Source of the DNA: Mucilaginibacter flavus
GTDB taxonomy: Bacteria > Bacteroidota > Bacteroidia > Sphingobacteriales > Sphingobacteriaceae
Assembly: GCF_030409315.1 (NCBI RefSeq)
Contig: NZ_JAUFPS010000017.1
Span: 1-64,000, forward strand
Length of the DNA stretch: 64,000 nucleotides
Direction of reading: 5' to 3'
Of the stretch, positions 9,210 through 22,120 are shown piece by piece. The notes below the pieces were generated by a model that made no database searches, was not told where the DNA came from, and saw nothing but the letters and a program-made list of their open reading frames with translations. Every line of letters begins with the position of its first letter. Within the stretch, counting starts at the first letter, position 1. Both the position numbers and the translations under genes were made by a program.

Positions 9210-9249
9210 TACTGTGAAATTGATAATCAATTTACCTTGCAGCACAGTA
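9210..9249. promoter_or_regulatory. Interrupted inverted repeat upstream of the CE1 esterase
   Basis: The core AAATTGATAATCAATTT (9217-9233) is a perfect 8-bp inverted repeat around one A. Outside it, TACTGTG (9210-9216) pairs with CACAGTA (9243-9249) after a 9-nt bulge. It lies 66-105 bp before the start at 9315, a position that suits an operator or a leader-RNA hairpin. No T-run follows, so it is not an obvious terminator. Seen directly; role inferred. Confidence 0.35.
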
Positions 9250-9314
9250 TCCTTAGTGTAACAAGCTTATAATTGGGATGGTAGTATTTTTTAAATGATT
9301 TTAAAATAAAAACT

Positions 9315-10460
9315 ATGAGAAACTTAATACCCCTTTTTTGCCTTTTATTACTTTTCTGCCATCAAGCCAGGTCACAAGACAACAAAAGTTCGGAGCCTGA
9401 TATTTCCGGTGGTATGCCTGCTGCCACAAATATCAGGGGCGCGCAGTTTCCACTTATTTTGTCTAATCATCATGTGGTGTTCAAATTAAAAGCACCTGAT
9501 GCCCAAAAGGTGCAAATAGAATTAGGGAAAAAATATGATTTGATAAAGAGCGACGACGGTTTTTGGAGTACCACCACTGATTCAATAGGTGAGGGTTTTC
9601 ATTATTACTCGCTTTTGATTGATGGCGTGGCAACAGCAGATCCTGCAAGCGAAAGTTTCTATGGCATGGGGCGTATGGCCAGTGGCATAGAAATCCCTTT
9701 TGCGAAAGGTGATTATTACGCGGAAAAAGACGTACCCCACGGCGACATACGGATAAAAAAATATTATTCGCTGGTCACTAATTCCTGGCGGCAGGTTTAC
9801 ATTTATACCCCGCCCGGTTATGACGCCAACACGGACGACAAATACCCTGTTCTTTATATTTTGCATGGCGGCGGCGAAGATCAACGCGGTTGGGCTATCC
9901 AGGGAAAAACGGATATGATTATGGATAATCTTATCGCAGAAAACAAGGCAAGGCCAATGCTGGTTGTAATGCCCGATGCCAATTTGGGTGCGGGTGCGTT
10001 TGGCGAAGACGGGCTTAGGGCATTTGAGACAGAAATACAACAATGTATCATTCCTTTCATCGAAAAAAACTACAGGGTTAAAAATAAAAATGAGTACCGT
10101 GCGCTGGCAGGTTTGTCTATGGGCGGGATTAATACGTTTTACACCGGCATATATAATACCCATTCTTTCGCGTACCTGGGGGTATTTAGTTCTGGCTGGA
10201 TTTTACCCATCCAAAACAATATAGCGAACCGGCAGTATGAATACATGCGGCAAAACAGTGCAAAGATTAACAGTAATCTGAAATTGTTTTGGTTATCGGA
10301 GGGCGGGAAAGAGGATATAGCCTACAAAAACGGCCAGATTATGCTGGCCAAACTGGATGAACTAAAAATACGCCATACCTATTATGAGTACCCCGGAGGC
10401 CACACCTGGCCCGTTTGGAGGAATAACCTTTACACTTTTGCCCCGCTTTTATTCAAATAA
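9315..10460 (+). CDS. Secreted CE1 esterase (feruloyl/acetyl-xylan type) with N-terminal E-set domain
   Basis: 381 residues with a signal peptide ending near HQARSQD. Residues 40-145 are an immunoglobulin-like E-set (CBM48-like) domain: VVFKLKAPDAQKVQIEL and GFHYYSLLIDGVATADP. Residues 150-381 are the alpha/beta-hydrolase esterase fold with nucleophile Ser268 in GLSMGG, probable acid in the GGKEDIAYKNG loop (Glu333 or Asp334) and His363 in PGGHTWPVW. The family cleaves feruloyl or acetyl esters from arabinoxylan. It is closely similar over its whole mature length to the second half of the double esterase at 20133-22106. It likely leads an operon with the GH43 67 bp downstream. Acyl specificity is not readable from sequence. 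Confidence 0.88.
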   Translation: MRNLIPLFCLLLLFCHQARSQDNKSSEPDISGGMPAATNIRGAQFPLILSNHHVVFKLKAPDAQKVQIELGKKYDLIKSDDGFWSTTTDSIGEGFHYYSLLIDGVATADPASESFYGMGRMASGIEIPFAKGDYYAEKDVPHGDIRIKKYYSLVTNSWRQVYIYTPPGYDANTDDKYPVLYILHGGGEDQRGWAIQGKTDMIMDNLIAENKARPMLVVMPDANLGAGAFGEDGLRAFETEIQQCIIPFIEKNYRVKNKNEYRALAGLSMGGINTFYTGIYNTHSFAYLGVFSSGWILPIQNNIANRQYEYMRQNSAKINSNLKLFWLSEGGKEDIAYKNGQIMLAKLDELKIRHTYYEYPGGHTWPVWRNNLYTFAPLLFK

Positions 10461-10527
10461 TACAACGCCAAAAGTTGATGAGAAGTAAATGAATCTATTT
10501 AAAGAACAAGATAATAAACTACAAATA

Positions 10528-11868
10528 ATGACGGATTTTAAGAAATGCTTATCGCTAATTGTATCTATTTTATGGTTCAATAGTTTAATGGCACAAAACC
10601 CGCTTATTCAAAACCAATTTACCGCCGATCCTTCGGTACGTGTTTTTAATGGAAAGGTATACCTTTATCCGTCACACGACATTCCGGCAACACCGGGGCA
10701 TGGCCGGGCCGGATGGTTTTGTATGCAAGATTACCACGTGTTCTCATCGCTTAACCTAACCGATTGGATCGATCACGGTGTAATCGTTAGCCAAAATACG
10801 GTACCCTGGGCCGACTCTGCCGCTTATAGTATGTGGGCACCTGATTGTATTGAACGGGCCGGAAAATACTATTTTTATTTCCCTGCTCCTGCAAAATCCG
10901 GTGGCCCAAAAGGGTTTTCAGTAGGTGTGGCAATAGCCAATAAACCTTATGGGCCCTTTGTTCCACAACCCTTGCCTATAGCCGGGATTCATGGCATTGA
11001 TCCGAATGTACAAATTGATAAGGACGGACAGGCGTATATTTATTGGGCGCAGGGAAACCTTTACGGTGCCAAACTGAAAACGAATATGCTTGAACTGGCA
11101 TCAGAGCCGGTAAAACTTGAAGGTTTTCCGGATAAGGGCTTGAAAGAAGGACCTTATTTATTTGAAAGAAAAGGTATTTACTATATGACCTATCCCCATG
11201 TAGCCGATAAAATAGAGCGACTTGAATACGCCACGTCAGATAATCCTCTCGGGCCCTTTAAATATGCCGGGGTGCTTATGGACGAATCAACTTCGGGCTG
11301 CTGGACAAACCACCAGTCGGTCATCGAATTTAAAAATCAATGGTACTTATTTTATCATAACGACGATTTGTCTCCAAACTTTGATAAAAACCGCTCGGTA
11401 AGGGCCGATAGCTTGTTTTTTAACGAAGATGGCACTATTCGCAAGATTACTCCAACATTGCGTGGCGTTGGTATAACTGCCTCATCAGAAAAAATACAGA
11501 TAGACAGGTTTAGTGCTAAAAGCGCGGATGGCGTAGAGATAGCATTTCTTGACACGCTAAACAAATTCGAGGGTTGGGAAACTATTTTTAATAAAACCGA
11601 TGCGTGGGTGAAATATAGCAGTGTTTTTTTTGGTAAAAAAACAGCGGGGCACATTAGCGCAAAAATTCGTTCGGTAACCGGAGGGGTTCTATTGGTAAGT
11701 ATCGATGGCAAACCTGGTAAGGTTATAGCAAAACTTATTATACCAAAAGGGAATAACTGGAGCATTGTAAAAAATGCACTTGTATCGATGCCTGGCGGCG
11801 TCAGGAATCTTACTGTACAACTAACAGGCGAGGGGCGGGTAGAAGCGGACTGGGTAAGCTTTAAATAA
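10528..11868 (+). CDS. Secreted GH43 enzyme with C-terminal CBM6-like domain
   Basis: 446 residues from ATG 10528, chosen because it starts a clean signal peptide (MTDFKKCLSLIVSILWF to LMAQ); an in-frame ATG at 10489 would add 13 hydrophilic residues. GH43 acids: base Asp34 in FTADPSV, Asp158 in HGIDPNVQIDKDG and acid Glu207 in LKEGPYL. The strand TNHQSVIEFKNQWYLFYH is typical of GH43 beta-xylosidase/arabinofuranosidase groups that carry a CBM6. From about residue 325 the chain becomes a beta-sandwich ending GRVEADWVSFK, as in CBM6 xylan-binding modules. It lies 67 bp after the CE1 esterase and faces the convergent HTCS gene, 147 bp away, with no clear terminator between. Confidence 0.85.
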   Translation: MTDFKKCLSLIVSILWFNSLMAQNPLIQNQFTADPSVRVFNGKVYLYPSHDIPATPGHGRAGWFCMQDYHVFSSLNLTDWIDHGVIVSQNTVPWADSAAYSMWAPDCIERAGKYYFYFPAPAKSGGPKGFSVGVAIANKPYGPFVPQPLPIAGIHGIDPNVQIDKDGQAYIYWAQGNLYGAKLKTNMLELASEPVKLEGFPDKGLKEGPYLFERKGIYYMTYPHVADKIERLEYATSDNPLGPFKYAGVLMDESTSGCWTNHQSVIEFKNQWYLFYHNDDLSPNFDKNRSVRADSLFFNEDGTIRKITPTLRGVGITASSEKIQIDRFSAKSADGVEIAFLDTLNKFEGWETIFNKTDAWVKYSSVFFGKKTAGHISAKIRSVTGGVLLVSIDGKPGKVIAKLIIPKGNNWSIVKNALVSMPGGVRNLTVQLTGEGRVEADWVSFK

Positions 11869-12015
11869 AACTTATATATCGCATTGCCGGATAAAGCTAC
11901 CTGGATTTAAAACCATTGGTGTAAACCTGTATACAAGTTGTAAACCAGGTTTGAGCAAATATATAAACAAGCGGCTCTCGTTTTTTAAGGGGGATACAAT
12001 ATACAAGTCTTGTTT

Positions 12016-15000
12016 TTATACCAGCACACTGTTATTCTCTACTTTTCTGTAATCGGATGGAAGCATATTAAATTTTTCCCTAAACGACCGGGAAAAATAA
12101 TGAGGCGTAGCAAACCCCGCTTCATAGGCTATTTGCGTAACGGTAAGATCACTTTTTAACAGCAATATAGCCGCCCGGTCAAGTTTATATGAGCGGATAA
12201 ATTCAACAGGAGGAAGACCCGTAAGCTCAAATATTTTTGTGTAAAGCGCCCCCCGGCTCATCGACAAATGTTCGCTAAGATCAACAACAGAAAATTTGGG
12301 ATTATTTAAGTTGTTATCTATGTAATTAACCACCTTATTTAAAAATATTTCTCCGCTCGATGTAACATCTATATCAGGGTGTATAACTTTTAATTGTTTT
12401 TTGTAGGTGTTTTTAAGCATTGCATTGAGTTGTAATAAGTTTTTAATTTTGATATTTAAAATTTCAAAATTAAATGGCTTGGTCAAATAATCGTTTGCTC
12501 CCGATTCAAGCCCCCTAAGCTGCTCATCTTCGCGCGTGCAGGCGGTGAGCATTATAAACGGAATGTGGCTGGTACGCTTATCAGCTTTTATTTTCCTGCT
12601 CAGCGTAATACCATTCATAAATGGCATGGTTATATCGCTAATGATTAAATCAGGATGGCATGAAAGAGCCTTATCCCAACCCTCTATACCATTTGAAGCC
12701 TCAACAATTTTATATTGGGTTATTAAATTGTCCTTAATATAATAGCGAAACTCATCATTATCTTCTACAATAAGCAATACCGGCATATCTGTAATTGCGT
12801 GCACATTATTTTTCTTTATGCGTAAATCTTTATCTTCAACATCTGTTTTAATCGGCGGCTTAACTTCAATTGACGAAGTGGCAAAAACTTCCAGGGGAAT
12901 TAATACACAGAAGTCGGCTCCTTTTCCTAATTCACTTTCAACAGTGATACTGCCGCCATGCATTTCAACAAACTCTTTTGTTATTGAAAGGCCAATTCCG
13001 CTTCCTGGGTTTATGTTTCCTGTATTCATATCTTCTGCCTGGTAAAACCGTTTGAAAATTAAATCTTTTCTATCCGGTTCAATACCAATGCCGGTGTCGC
13101 TTATTTTAATTTCTAATACGGTTTTATCTGTTTCAGATGTGGGACGCAGAGTTATGTAAACTGAAACCTTTCCACCGGGCAAGGTAAATTTAAAGGCGTT
13201 GGAGAGCAGGTTAAATAAAATACGCTCCACTTTATCGTGATCATAGCGTACAAACATTTTTTCCTTTGGAGCGTTAAAATTGAAGGTGATGCCTCTGGAT
13301 TCGGACAGGTCATGAAAAGAATCCGCAACATCACTTATAAATGAAATTATCTCCCCCTCGGCAAGGCAAAGCTTCAGTTCTTGTTCTTCTAATTTGCGAA
13401 AATCTAAAAGTTGATTTACCAGATTCAACAACCTCCGCGCATTCCGTCGTATAACTGCCAACTGGCCTGTAGTTTGTTCATCCTTAGTTTCTGATAATAG
13501 TTTATCCGCAGGTGCCATGATCAACGAAATTGGCGTGCGGAACTCGTGACTTAGGTTGGTAAGAAACTTAATCTTAAGCATATCAAGTTCGTGCAGGCGT
13601 TCGGCTTCTTTTCTTTCCTGCTCCAATGCCAATTTCCCTTTCAGTTTTTTTATACCTCTGTGGCGGATAAGCAGAAGCGCGCCCGAAGCAATCAACACAT
13701 ATAGCAGGTAAGCATACCAGGTCATCCATATGGGTGGATGGATAACGATGCGAATTTGCGTGCCGGCATTGTTCCATATCCCATCGTTGTTGCAAGCCTT
13801 AACCATAAACACATACTCGCCAGGATCTAAATTGGTATAGTACGCCGTAGTAGCCGAACCTACGTAATTCCAGCTTTTGTTGAACGATTTAAGAATGTAG
13901 GCATACCTGTTTTGCTGGGGAAGTGTGAAATTAATTGCTGAATAACTGATTGAAAAGTTTTCCTTATAATCAAGGTCAATTTGCTTTGCTACCGAAATAT
14001 CCTGTTTAAGCGGCGAGTGATTCCCTGATAATACAGTGTTGTTATTTACCTTAAGTGTAGTTAAAAATACAGGGGGGGCGTTATCGTTATGTTTTACTTC
14101 CTGCTGCGGATCAATATAGTTAAAGCCCTTAGCCCCGCCAAAAAACAGCACTCCTTTCTTTGTGCGGATACCCGATCCATCTATAAACGCATCGTTTTGC
14201 AGGCCGTTGCAGGCATTATAGTGAGTGAACTTTTTAGATGTTTTGTTAAGTGTACATATGCCTTTATCCGTACTCAGCCAAATATTACCGCTGTAATCCT
14301 CAAGAATTTTGTGAACTACACCATCTGTCAGTTCATCTGGCGCAGCGTAATTAATGATTTTTTTTTGCCCGGAATTAAAGCAATATAAGCCATCCCCGGC
14401 GGTGCCAATCCACATGTTGCCGCTATGATCATCCTGTAAAAGTGAAAAAGTACGATCTATCGCCATCCCTGTACTCTTATTATTATATACTTTAAACTTT
14501 TGAGTAGCGGGGTTTAATACAGCTATTCCACTGCCATAAGTACCAATCCAAATATTTCCTTCATGGTCCTCTTCAATAGCCCTGATAAAACCATTAACAG
14601 GCAACAGGCTCTCCCCGGCAGAAGCAGCAGTTGATACGTATTTAAAGAAGGTTTTTTTACCGGGGTCATAAACGTTGACGCCGCCGCCGTTGGTCCCTAT
14701 CCATATTTTTCCTTTGCTGCTTTCTTTGAGGCAAAATATTTCGTTGTGGTTTATCTGCTCATCACCTTTCCCGGCATTTAATTGTTTGTATCCACCGGTT
14801 TTTGTATCATAAATAAACAGGCCGTCCTGAAAAGTGCCTATCCAAAGCTGTTGGTTACCATCAAGCATCATACTTAATATTGGCAAACCCGCTGAATTAT
14901 TTTTTGCTTTGGATTTTATGGCGATATGGCTGAACAAACCGCTTTTGCTGTGAAGTAGGTTTAAGCCTCCGCCATCCGTACCTACAAACAAATCGCCGTC

Positions 15001-16161
15001 CCTGGTTTCCGCGAATGATGAAACGAAAGGGGCGCTTAAACCTGCGGGATCAAAGGCATTATTTTGCTTTGAGTTAAATAAGGTAAGATTTTTGTCGTAT
15101 TTGTCCACACCACCCTGGTAAGTGCCAAGCCAATAAATACCATCGGGATCGTTATAGATACAACGGATAGATTTGCTGCTGATGCTGAATTTATCCCGGT
15201 CGTCATGATTGTAGCGCTTTACCTTTCCCGATACCGGATCTAAAATATTTAAACCGCCTTCGGTGCCTACCCAAATTTTATCACCATTGGCGGCTATGCT
15301 GTAAATGAGGTTGCCGCTAATTGTGCTATCATCATTGGGATTGTATTTGAAATTTTTAAATGTTTTTAAATCCGGCGATAAGCAACTTAGTCCATTATTA
15401 GTTCCTATCCACAGCCTGTGCTGGCATTCGGCTATGGTATTTATTCCCTCATTGGGAATGCTTGACAGATTGTTGTTTTCATGCCGAAAGGCTATAAAGT
15501 TGTTTGATTTTTCATCATAAAGATAGAGGCCCTTATCCGTGCCAATCCACATCCTGTTCTGGCTATCCCGAAAGATAGACAATATGATTCCTGAGTGAAG
15601 CTGCCCTTGTTTATTATTGTCGGTTTGATAATATATTTCCTGTTTTGTTTTAGGATCAAGTACGCATAAGCCTCCTATCATACCAATCCAGATACGTCCA
15701 TGAGCATCACCGTAAATAGACTTTATATAGCTGTTTGCAAGATTTCGATAGGAGGGACTCTCCGGGTAGGTTTTAAAACGATCAAGGGAGCGATCAAGGT
15801 AATACAGTCCGCCCCCTAAAGTAGCTACCCACAACTGCCCTGCCTGATCTTCATATATGCTTGTTACCTCTTTGGAGCGGTAACCTGATTTGTCTGCTGG
15901 ATCAAAGCGATAAGGCTTATGTTCCATCCCATCAAATCTGTCAAGCCCGTCGGCTGTAGCAAACCACAAAAATCCGTAGTGATCTTTGAGTATCGCATTT
16001 ATAGTATTTGAGAGCAAACCATCGTGCGATGTCATTACGGTAAATCGTATAGCTTGCCCGCGGCATTGGATATTGATACCAAGCGATACCATTAGTACAA
16101 TTAAAAACAAACGGTTAACTGCGGTTCGCTTATATAATAGGTGTGGTATGGCGGATGTCAT
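12016..16161 (-). CDS. Hybrid two-component sensor/regulator (HTCS)
   Basis: 1381 residues. All two-component parts are in one chain: signal peptide/anchor (about residues 15-36), two seven-bladed beta-propellers made of Reg_prop repeats (recurring IWIGT-type strands, about 45-690), a Y_Y_Y immunoglobulin-like domain (about 710-800), one membrane helix (about 808-830), a histidine kinase with phospho-acceptor His872 in NLSHEFRTP and an ATPase domain ending near QPSGSG-type box GSGIGLSITKEF, a receiver with Asp1176 in IISDITMP, and an AraC-type HTH at the C-terminus (about 1270-1375). The periplasmic propellers bind an oligosaccharide and the HTH activates the locus. Head-to-head placement with the GH43/GH8 operon, and convergence on the GH43/CE1 genes, makes xylan or arabinoxylan oligosaccharide the likely signal; this is inference. 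Confidence 0.95.
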   Translation of the reverse strand: MTSAIPHLLYKRTAVNRLFLIVLMVSLGINIQCRGQAIRFTVMTSHDGLLSNTINAILKDHYGFLWFATADGLDRFDGMEHKPYRFDPADKSGYRSKEVTSIYEDQAGQLWVATLGGGLYYLDRSLDRFKTYPESPSYRNLANSYIKSIYGDAHGRIWIGMIGGLCVLDPKTKQEIYYQTDNNKQGQLHSGIILSIFRDSQNRMWIGTDKGLYLYDEKSNNFIAFRHENNNLSSIPNEGINTIAECQHRLWIGTNNGLSCLSPDLKTFKNFKYNPNDDSTISGNLIYSIAANGDKIWVGTEGGLNILDPVSGKVKRYNHDDRDKFSISSKSIRCIYNDPDGIYWLGTYQGGVDKYDKNLTLFNSKQNNAFDPAGLSAPFVSSFAETRDGDLFVGTDGGGLNLLHSKSGLFSHIAIKSKAKNNSAGLPILSMMLDGNQQLWIGTFQDGLFIYDTKTGGYKQLNAGKGDEQINHNEIFCLKESSKGKIWIGTNGGGVNVYDPGKKTFFKYVSTAASAGESLLPVNGFIRAIEEDHEGNIWIGTYGSGIAVLNPATQKFKVYNNKSTGMAIDRTFSLLQDDHSGNMWIGTAGDGLYCFNSGQKKIINYAAPDELTDGVVHKILEDYSGNIWLSTDKGICTLNKTSKKFTHYNACNGLQNDAFIDGSGIRTKKGVLFFGGAKGFNYIDPQQEVKHNDNAPPVFLTTLKVNNNTVLSGNHSPLKQDISVAKQIDLDYKENFSISYSAINFTLPQQNRYAYILKSFNKSWNYVGSATTAYYTNLDPGEYVFMVKACNNDGIWNNAGTQIRIVIHPPIWMTWYAYLLYVLIASGALLLIRHRGIKKLKGKLALEQERKEAERLHELDMLKIKFLTNLSHEFRTPISLIMAPADKLLSETKDEQTTGQLAVIRRNARRLLNLVNQLLDFRKLEEQELKLCLAEGEIISFISDVADSFHDLSESRGITFNFNAPKEKMFVRYDHDKVERILFNLLSNAFKFTLPGGKVSVYITLRPTSETDKTVLEIKISDTGIGIEPDRKDLIFKRFYQAEDMNTGNINPGSGIGLSITKEFVEMHGGSITVESELGKGADFCVLIPLEVFATSSIEVKPPIKTDVEDKDLRIKKNNVHAITDMPVLLIVEDNDEFRYYIKDNLITQYKIVEASNGIEGWDKALSCHPDLIISDITMPFMNGITLSRKIKADKRTSHIPFIMLTACTREDEQLRGLESGANDYLTKPFNFEILNIKIKNLLQLNAMLKNTYKKQLKVIHPDIDVTSSGEIFLNKVVNYIDNNLNNPKFSVVDLSEHLSMSRGALYTKIFELTGLPPVEFIRSYKLDRAAILLLKSDLTVTQIAYEAGFATPHYFSRSFREKFNMLPSDYRKVENNSVLV

Positions 16162-16310
16162 TGCTTTTTTTTAAATATACAGTCATCCCGCTTTATGGCA
16201 GATGAGGGTATTAATGAATATATTGCAGAAAACGTGTGGTTTATAATGGTACTATTTCGAGCATCTGCTAAAATCGTACAACGTAAATCTAAACTATAAA
16301 TTTATAAAAA

Positions 16311-16322
16311 GCAATCGATTGC
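16311..16322. promoter_or_regulatory. LacI-type palindrome GCAATCGATTGC (copy 1 of 3)
   Basis: Perfect 12-bp palindrome in the divergent HTCS/GH43 region. The 10-bp core CAATCGATTG recurs at 34425-34434 and 48918-48927, both also in non-coding DNA upstream of susC genes. A central CG flanked by A/T and outer GCAA/TTGC is the usual look of LacI/GalR-family operators. No LacI-family gene is in this window. Confidence 0.55.
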
Positions 16323-16353
16323 GTAAATAAAAAAAATTCTTCATCAAATTCTT

Positions 16354-16375
16354 ATTTACGTTATGTAACGTAAAT
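16354..16375. promoter_or_regulatory. Perfect inverted repeat, possible regulator operator
   Basis: Arms ATTTACGTTA (16354-16363) and TAACGTAAAT (16366-16375) are exact reverse complements around a TG spacer. Further CGTAAAT half-sites lie at 16282-16288 and 16322-16328 in the same region, and TTAACGTAAAG occurs at about 4811-4821 upstream of the other xylan-related cluster. Position near the HTCS start suggests a binding site for that HTCS or for autoregulation; not proven. Confidence 0.45.
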
Positions 16376-16795
16376 GTTTTATGATTTCAGACACTTGTGT
16401 AAAGGGCGGTTAACTTTATAACTTGAGGGCTATAACCGCATTATCATAATTGAAATATGCCGGTAGCATAAACAATTAATCTACAGTGTTAAAATGGTAG
16501 TATAATTTAATAAGAGTTCCTTACCTAATTACTACATCTTACGGCTAAAAACCACCTAATTTCAACCAAAGTGTTGATTTCTTCAACATTTGTGGCACAT
16601 CAGGCTCTGTTTTCAAAATACTTTTGTTCAAAAAATGATTGCACGCTTGTGGGTTTTATCATTTTGATGATTTTAAATTATAAGACCAATAAAACTATCA
16701 ACTGCACTTAACCCATTATGTGAATTTGCACCGATTGCAATAAGGCCCTACACTATCTATGAGTAAAATATCTGAAATGCTAACATCTAAATATT

Positions 16796-18757
16796 ATGAA
16801 TAAACTCACCCGGTTTACGGGCCTTATAGTCCTATTTACGCTCGCTGTTTTATTGGTAAAGGGTCAGGAAAAAAAGCCTGATTCTTCCTTGTTCTATCAA
16901 ACAGTAAACACCTACGTGAACCCGGTATTACCTGGCGACCACCCAGACCCCACCTTGCTAAAAGTGGGAGATGATTTTTATCACTGCGGTTCTTCCTTTC
17001 ACTTTAACCCTTATCTGGCCGTTTATCACTCCAAAGACCTTGTTCATTGGGAGGTAATCAGCAGGGTGCTGCCATCATCAAAAGCCGCCTGGATTAATGA
17101 CCGGCCGTCAACAGGTATCTGGCAGGGAGCCATAACCTATTTTTATGGCTCTTACTGGATATATTTTTCGGCCGGCGGGCAGTGGTTCTCTAAGACAAAT
17201 TCTCCTAAAGGGCCTTGGTCTGTTCCTGTACAAGTAAAATCAAATGCCGAAACAGGTGATCTTGGGTATGACAACTCCATTTTTGTAGATGATGACGGAA
17301 AGCCTTACATGGTGATAAAAAACGGCCAGAAGGTTAATCGTTTACAGGCATTAGGCACGGACGGGCAATTGACAGATCACGTGATAAATCTCGACTGGGT
17401 AAACGCCAGGTTACAGTATAGCTGGGCAGAGGGCCCCGTAATGTGTAAACACAATGGCTATTACTATTACTTTCCGGCCGGCGATGTTACAGGCGGGCAA
17501 TATGTTTTAAAAGGAAGAACATTAACCGGCGACTCTACAAAATGGGAAAGGCTTGGTGATTTTTTCAAGCCAATCACAGATGATAAGACAGGTTTTCGTC
17601 GTCCTAACCATATTTCAGCTCCCGTTCAGTTAGCCGATGGTACCTGGTGGACAATTGGGCAAAGCTATGAGAAATACGATGGCGACGATTGGTCGGGTAC
17701 CGGACGCCAGACATCTTTATATCCGGTAGTTTGGGAGGGCGACAGGCCATGGGGTATGGCCCCGACTACCATACCTATCCTAAAGCCACACCTGCCACGT
17801 GCCGGTATATCATGGACGAGTATAAAAACAGATTATTTTGACGGCAGTGAGTTGAGCCTGAACTGGCATTTTCTTACCAAAAAAGCGTCTGCCTCTTACT
17901 CCCTTACCAGCCGTAAGGGATGGATAAGGCTTACGCCCGATTCTAACCGTACCCACCTTGTTCAAAAAGAAACGGACCATTATTATTCCGTAATTACCAA
18001 GGTTGACTTGAGTGCAACTAATGATGGTGCTAAAGCCGGCATTTACCTCACTAACGGGAACCAGGCAATAGTGGTTAGGCTTTACAGCGGCTACAAAAAT
18101 GGCAGCAAAATTGTTTTCAGCATGGATACCGCGAGTAGGAGCGCGCCGAATATCTTCGGCAACGTGGTTTGGCTGAAACTTGAAAGGTATGGCCACGAGT
18201 TAACCGGGTTTTATAGTGGCGACGGAAAAACCTGGGGTGCTTTAGGCAGACCAATTAGCGCGGTTAAACTTGATGAAGGTCAACCAAATTTTAATTCGTG
18301 GGTAGGGACAAGTGTGGGTTTATTTGCAGAGGGCAAGCCGGCCTATTTTGATTGTTTTATTTGCAAAGATGGGGCTTCGCCGTTGCCGGCAGCAGGGTAT
18401 CGTAATTACTATGGAACAGCAACTGTAAATAAAGGGAAGTGGAAAACCGTAACCAACACATCCCTGTATGGCGGATGGTTTATGATAGCAGGTGTGGAAA
18501 TGGGGCGTTCGTCGGCATCCTCCGTTCAGGTAATTGCGTCGTCAAAACGTAAGGGCGCTATTCAAATATGGCTCGATGATCTTCGGGACGATAAATTGAT
18601 AGCCACAATACCCATAAGCGCTACCGGCACCGATAACTATAAAACATTCAGCAAACCACTTAAAAATGTTACCGGGCAACATGATGTTTTTGTACGGTAT
18701 TCTGCGGGTGTTCCACAAAGCATCTTTATCAAAAGCATAAGGTTTCCCGGTAAATAA
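16796..18757 (+). CDS. Secreted GH43 beta-xylosidase-like enzyme with C2 and CBM6-like domains
   Basis: 653 residues with a signal peptide (hydrophobic 8-22, then VKGQEKK). The propeller has base Asp51 in GDHPDPTLLKVGDDFY, Asp159 in GYDNSIFVDDDG and acid Glu212 in SWAEGPVM. Residues about 340-530 are the concanavalin-like C2 domain (TDYFDGSELSLNWHF, YSVITKVDLS). From about 540 to the end a third beta-sandwich (YYGTATVNKGKWKTV, HDVFVRYSAGVPQSIFIKSIRF) looks like CBM6. Expected activity is removal of xylose or arabinose from xylo-oligosaccharides, as known for this family layout. First gene of a run (69 bp to GH8, 31 bp to the esterase, 14 bp to the SASA esterase) that is probably one operon under the HTCS transcribed divergently. 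Confidence 0.87.
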   Translation: MNKLTRFTGLIVLFTLAVLLVKGQEKKPDSSLFYQTVNTYVNPVLPGDHPDPTLLKVGDDFYHCGSSFHFNPYLAVYHSKDLVHWEVISRVLPSSKAAWINDRPSTGIWQGAITYFYGSYWIYFSAGGQWFSKTNSPKGPWSVPVQVKSNAETGDLGYDNSIFVDDDGKPYMVIKNGQKVNRLQALGTDGQLTDHVINLDWVNARLQYSWAEGPVMCKHNGYYYYFPAGDVTGGQYVLKGRTLTGDSTKWERLGDFFKPITDDKTGFRRPNHISAPVQLADGTWWTIGQSYEKYDGDDWSGTGRQTSLYPVVWEGDRPWGMAPTTIPILKPHLPRAGISWTSIKTDYFDGSELSLNWHFLTKKASASYSLTSRKGWIRLTPDSNRTHLVQKETDHYYSVITKVDLSATNDGAKAGIYLTNGNQAIVVRLYSGYKNGSKIVFSMDTASRSAPNIFGNVVWLKLERYGHELTGFYSGDGKTWGALGRPISAVKLDEGQPNFNSWVGTSVGLFAEGKPAYFDCFICKDGASPLPAAGYRNYYGTATVNKGKWKTVTNTSLYGGWFMIAGVEMGRSSASSVQVIASSKRKGAIQIWLDDLRDDKLIATIPISATGTDNYKTFSKPLKNVTGQHDVFVRYSAGVPQSIFIKSIRFPGK

Positions 18758-18826
18758 GATAGCTTTTAGATATTAAAAAATAGGGAGAATTTTAAGACAA
18801 AATCTTTATAAAACTACAGTGTAAGT

Positions 18827-22106
<3,280 letters not shown>

Positions 22107-22120
22107 GGTATATCGTGAAA

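Larger units (their letters stand above)
16162..16795. other. Divergent control region between HTCS and the xylan operon
   Basis: 634 bp without genes, separating two oppositely transcribed units, so it must hold both promoters. It contains the palindrome at 16311-16322, the inverted repeat at 16354-16375 and extra CGTAAAT half-sites at 16282-16288 and 16322-16328, all packed within about 95 bp and 120-215 bp from the HTCS start. The distal 400 bp toward the GH43 gene show nothing I can identify. Confidence 0.6.

Noticed and set aside
9582..10163. 193-codon minus-strand frame inside the CE1 esterase
   Set aside because: Antisense shadow of a clear esterase gene; composition follows the opposite strand.
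11923..11952. 7-bp inverted repeat AAACCTG/CAGGTTT between convergent GH43 and HTCS genes
   Set aside because: 16-nt loop and no T-run; too weak to call a terminator.
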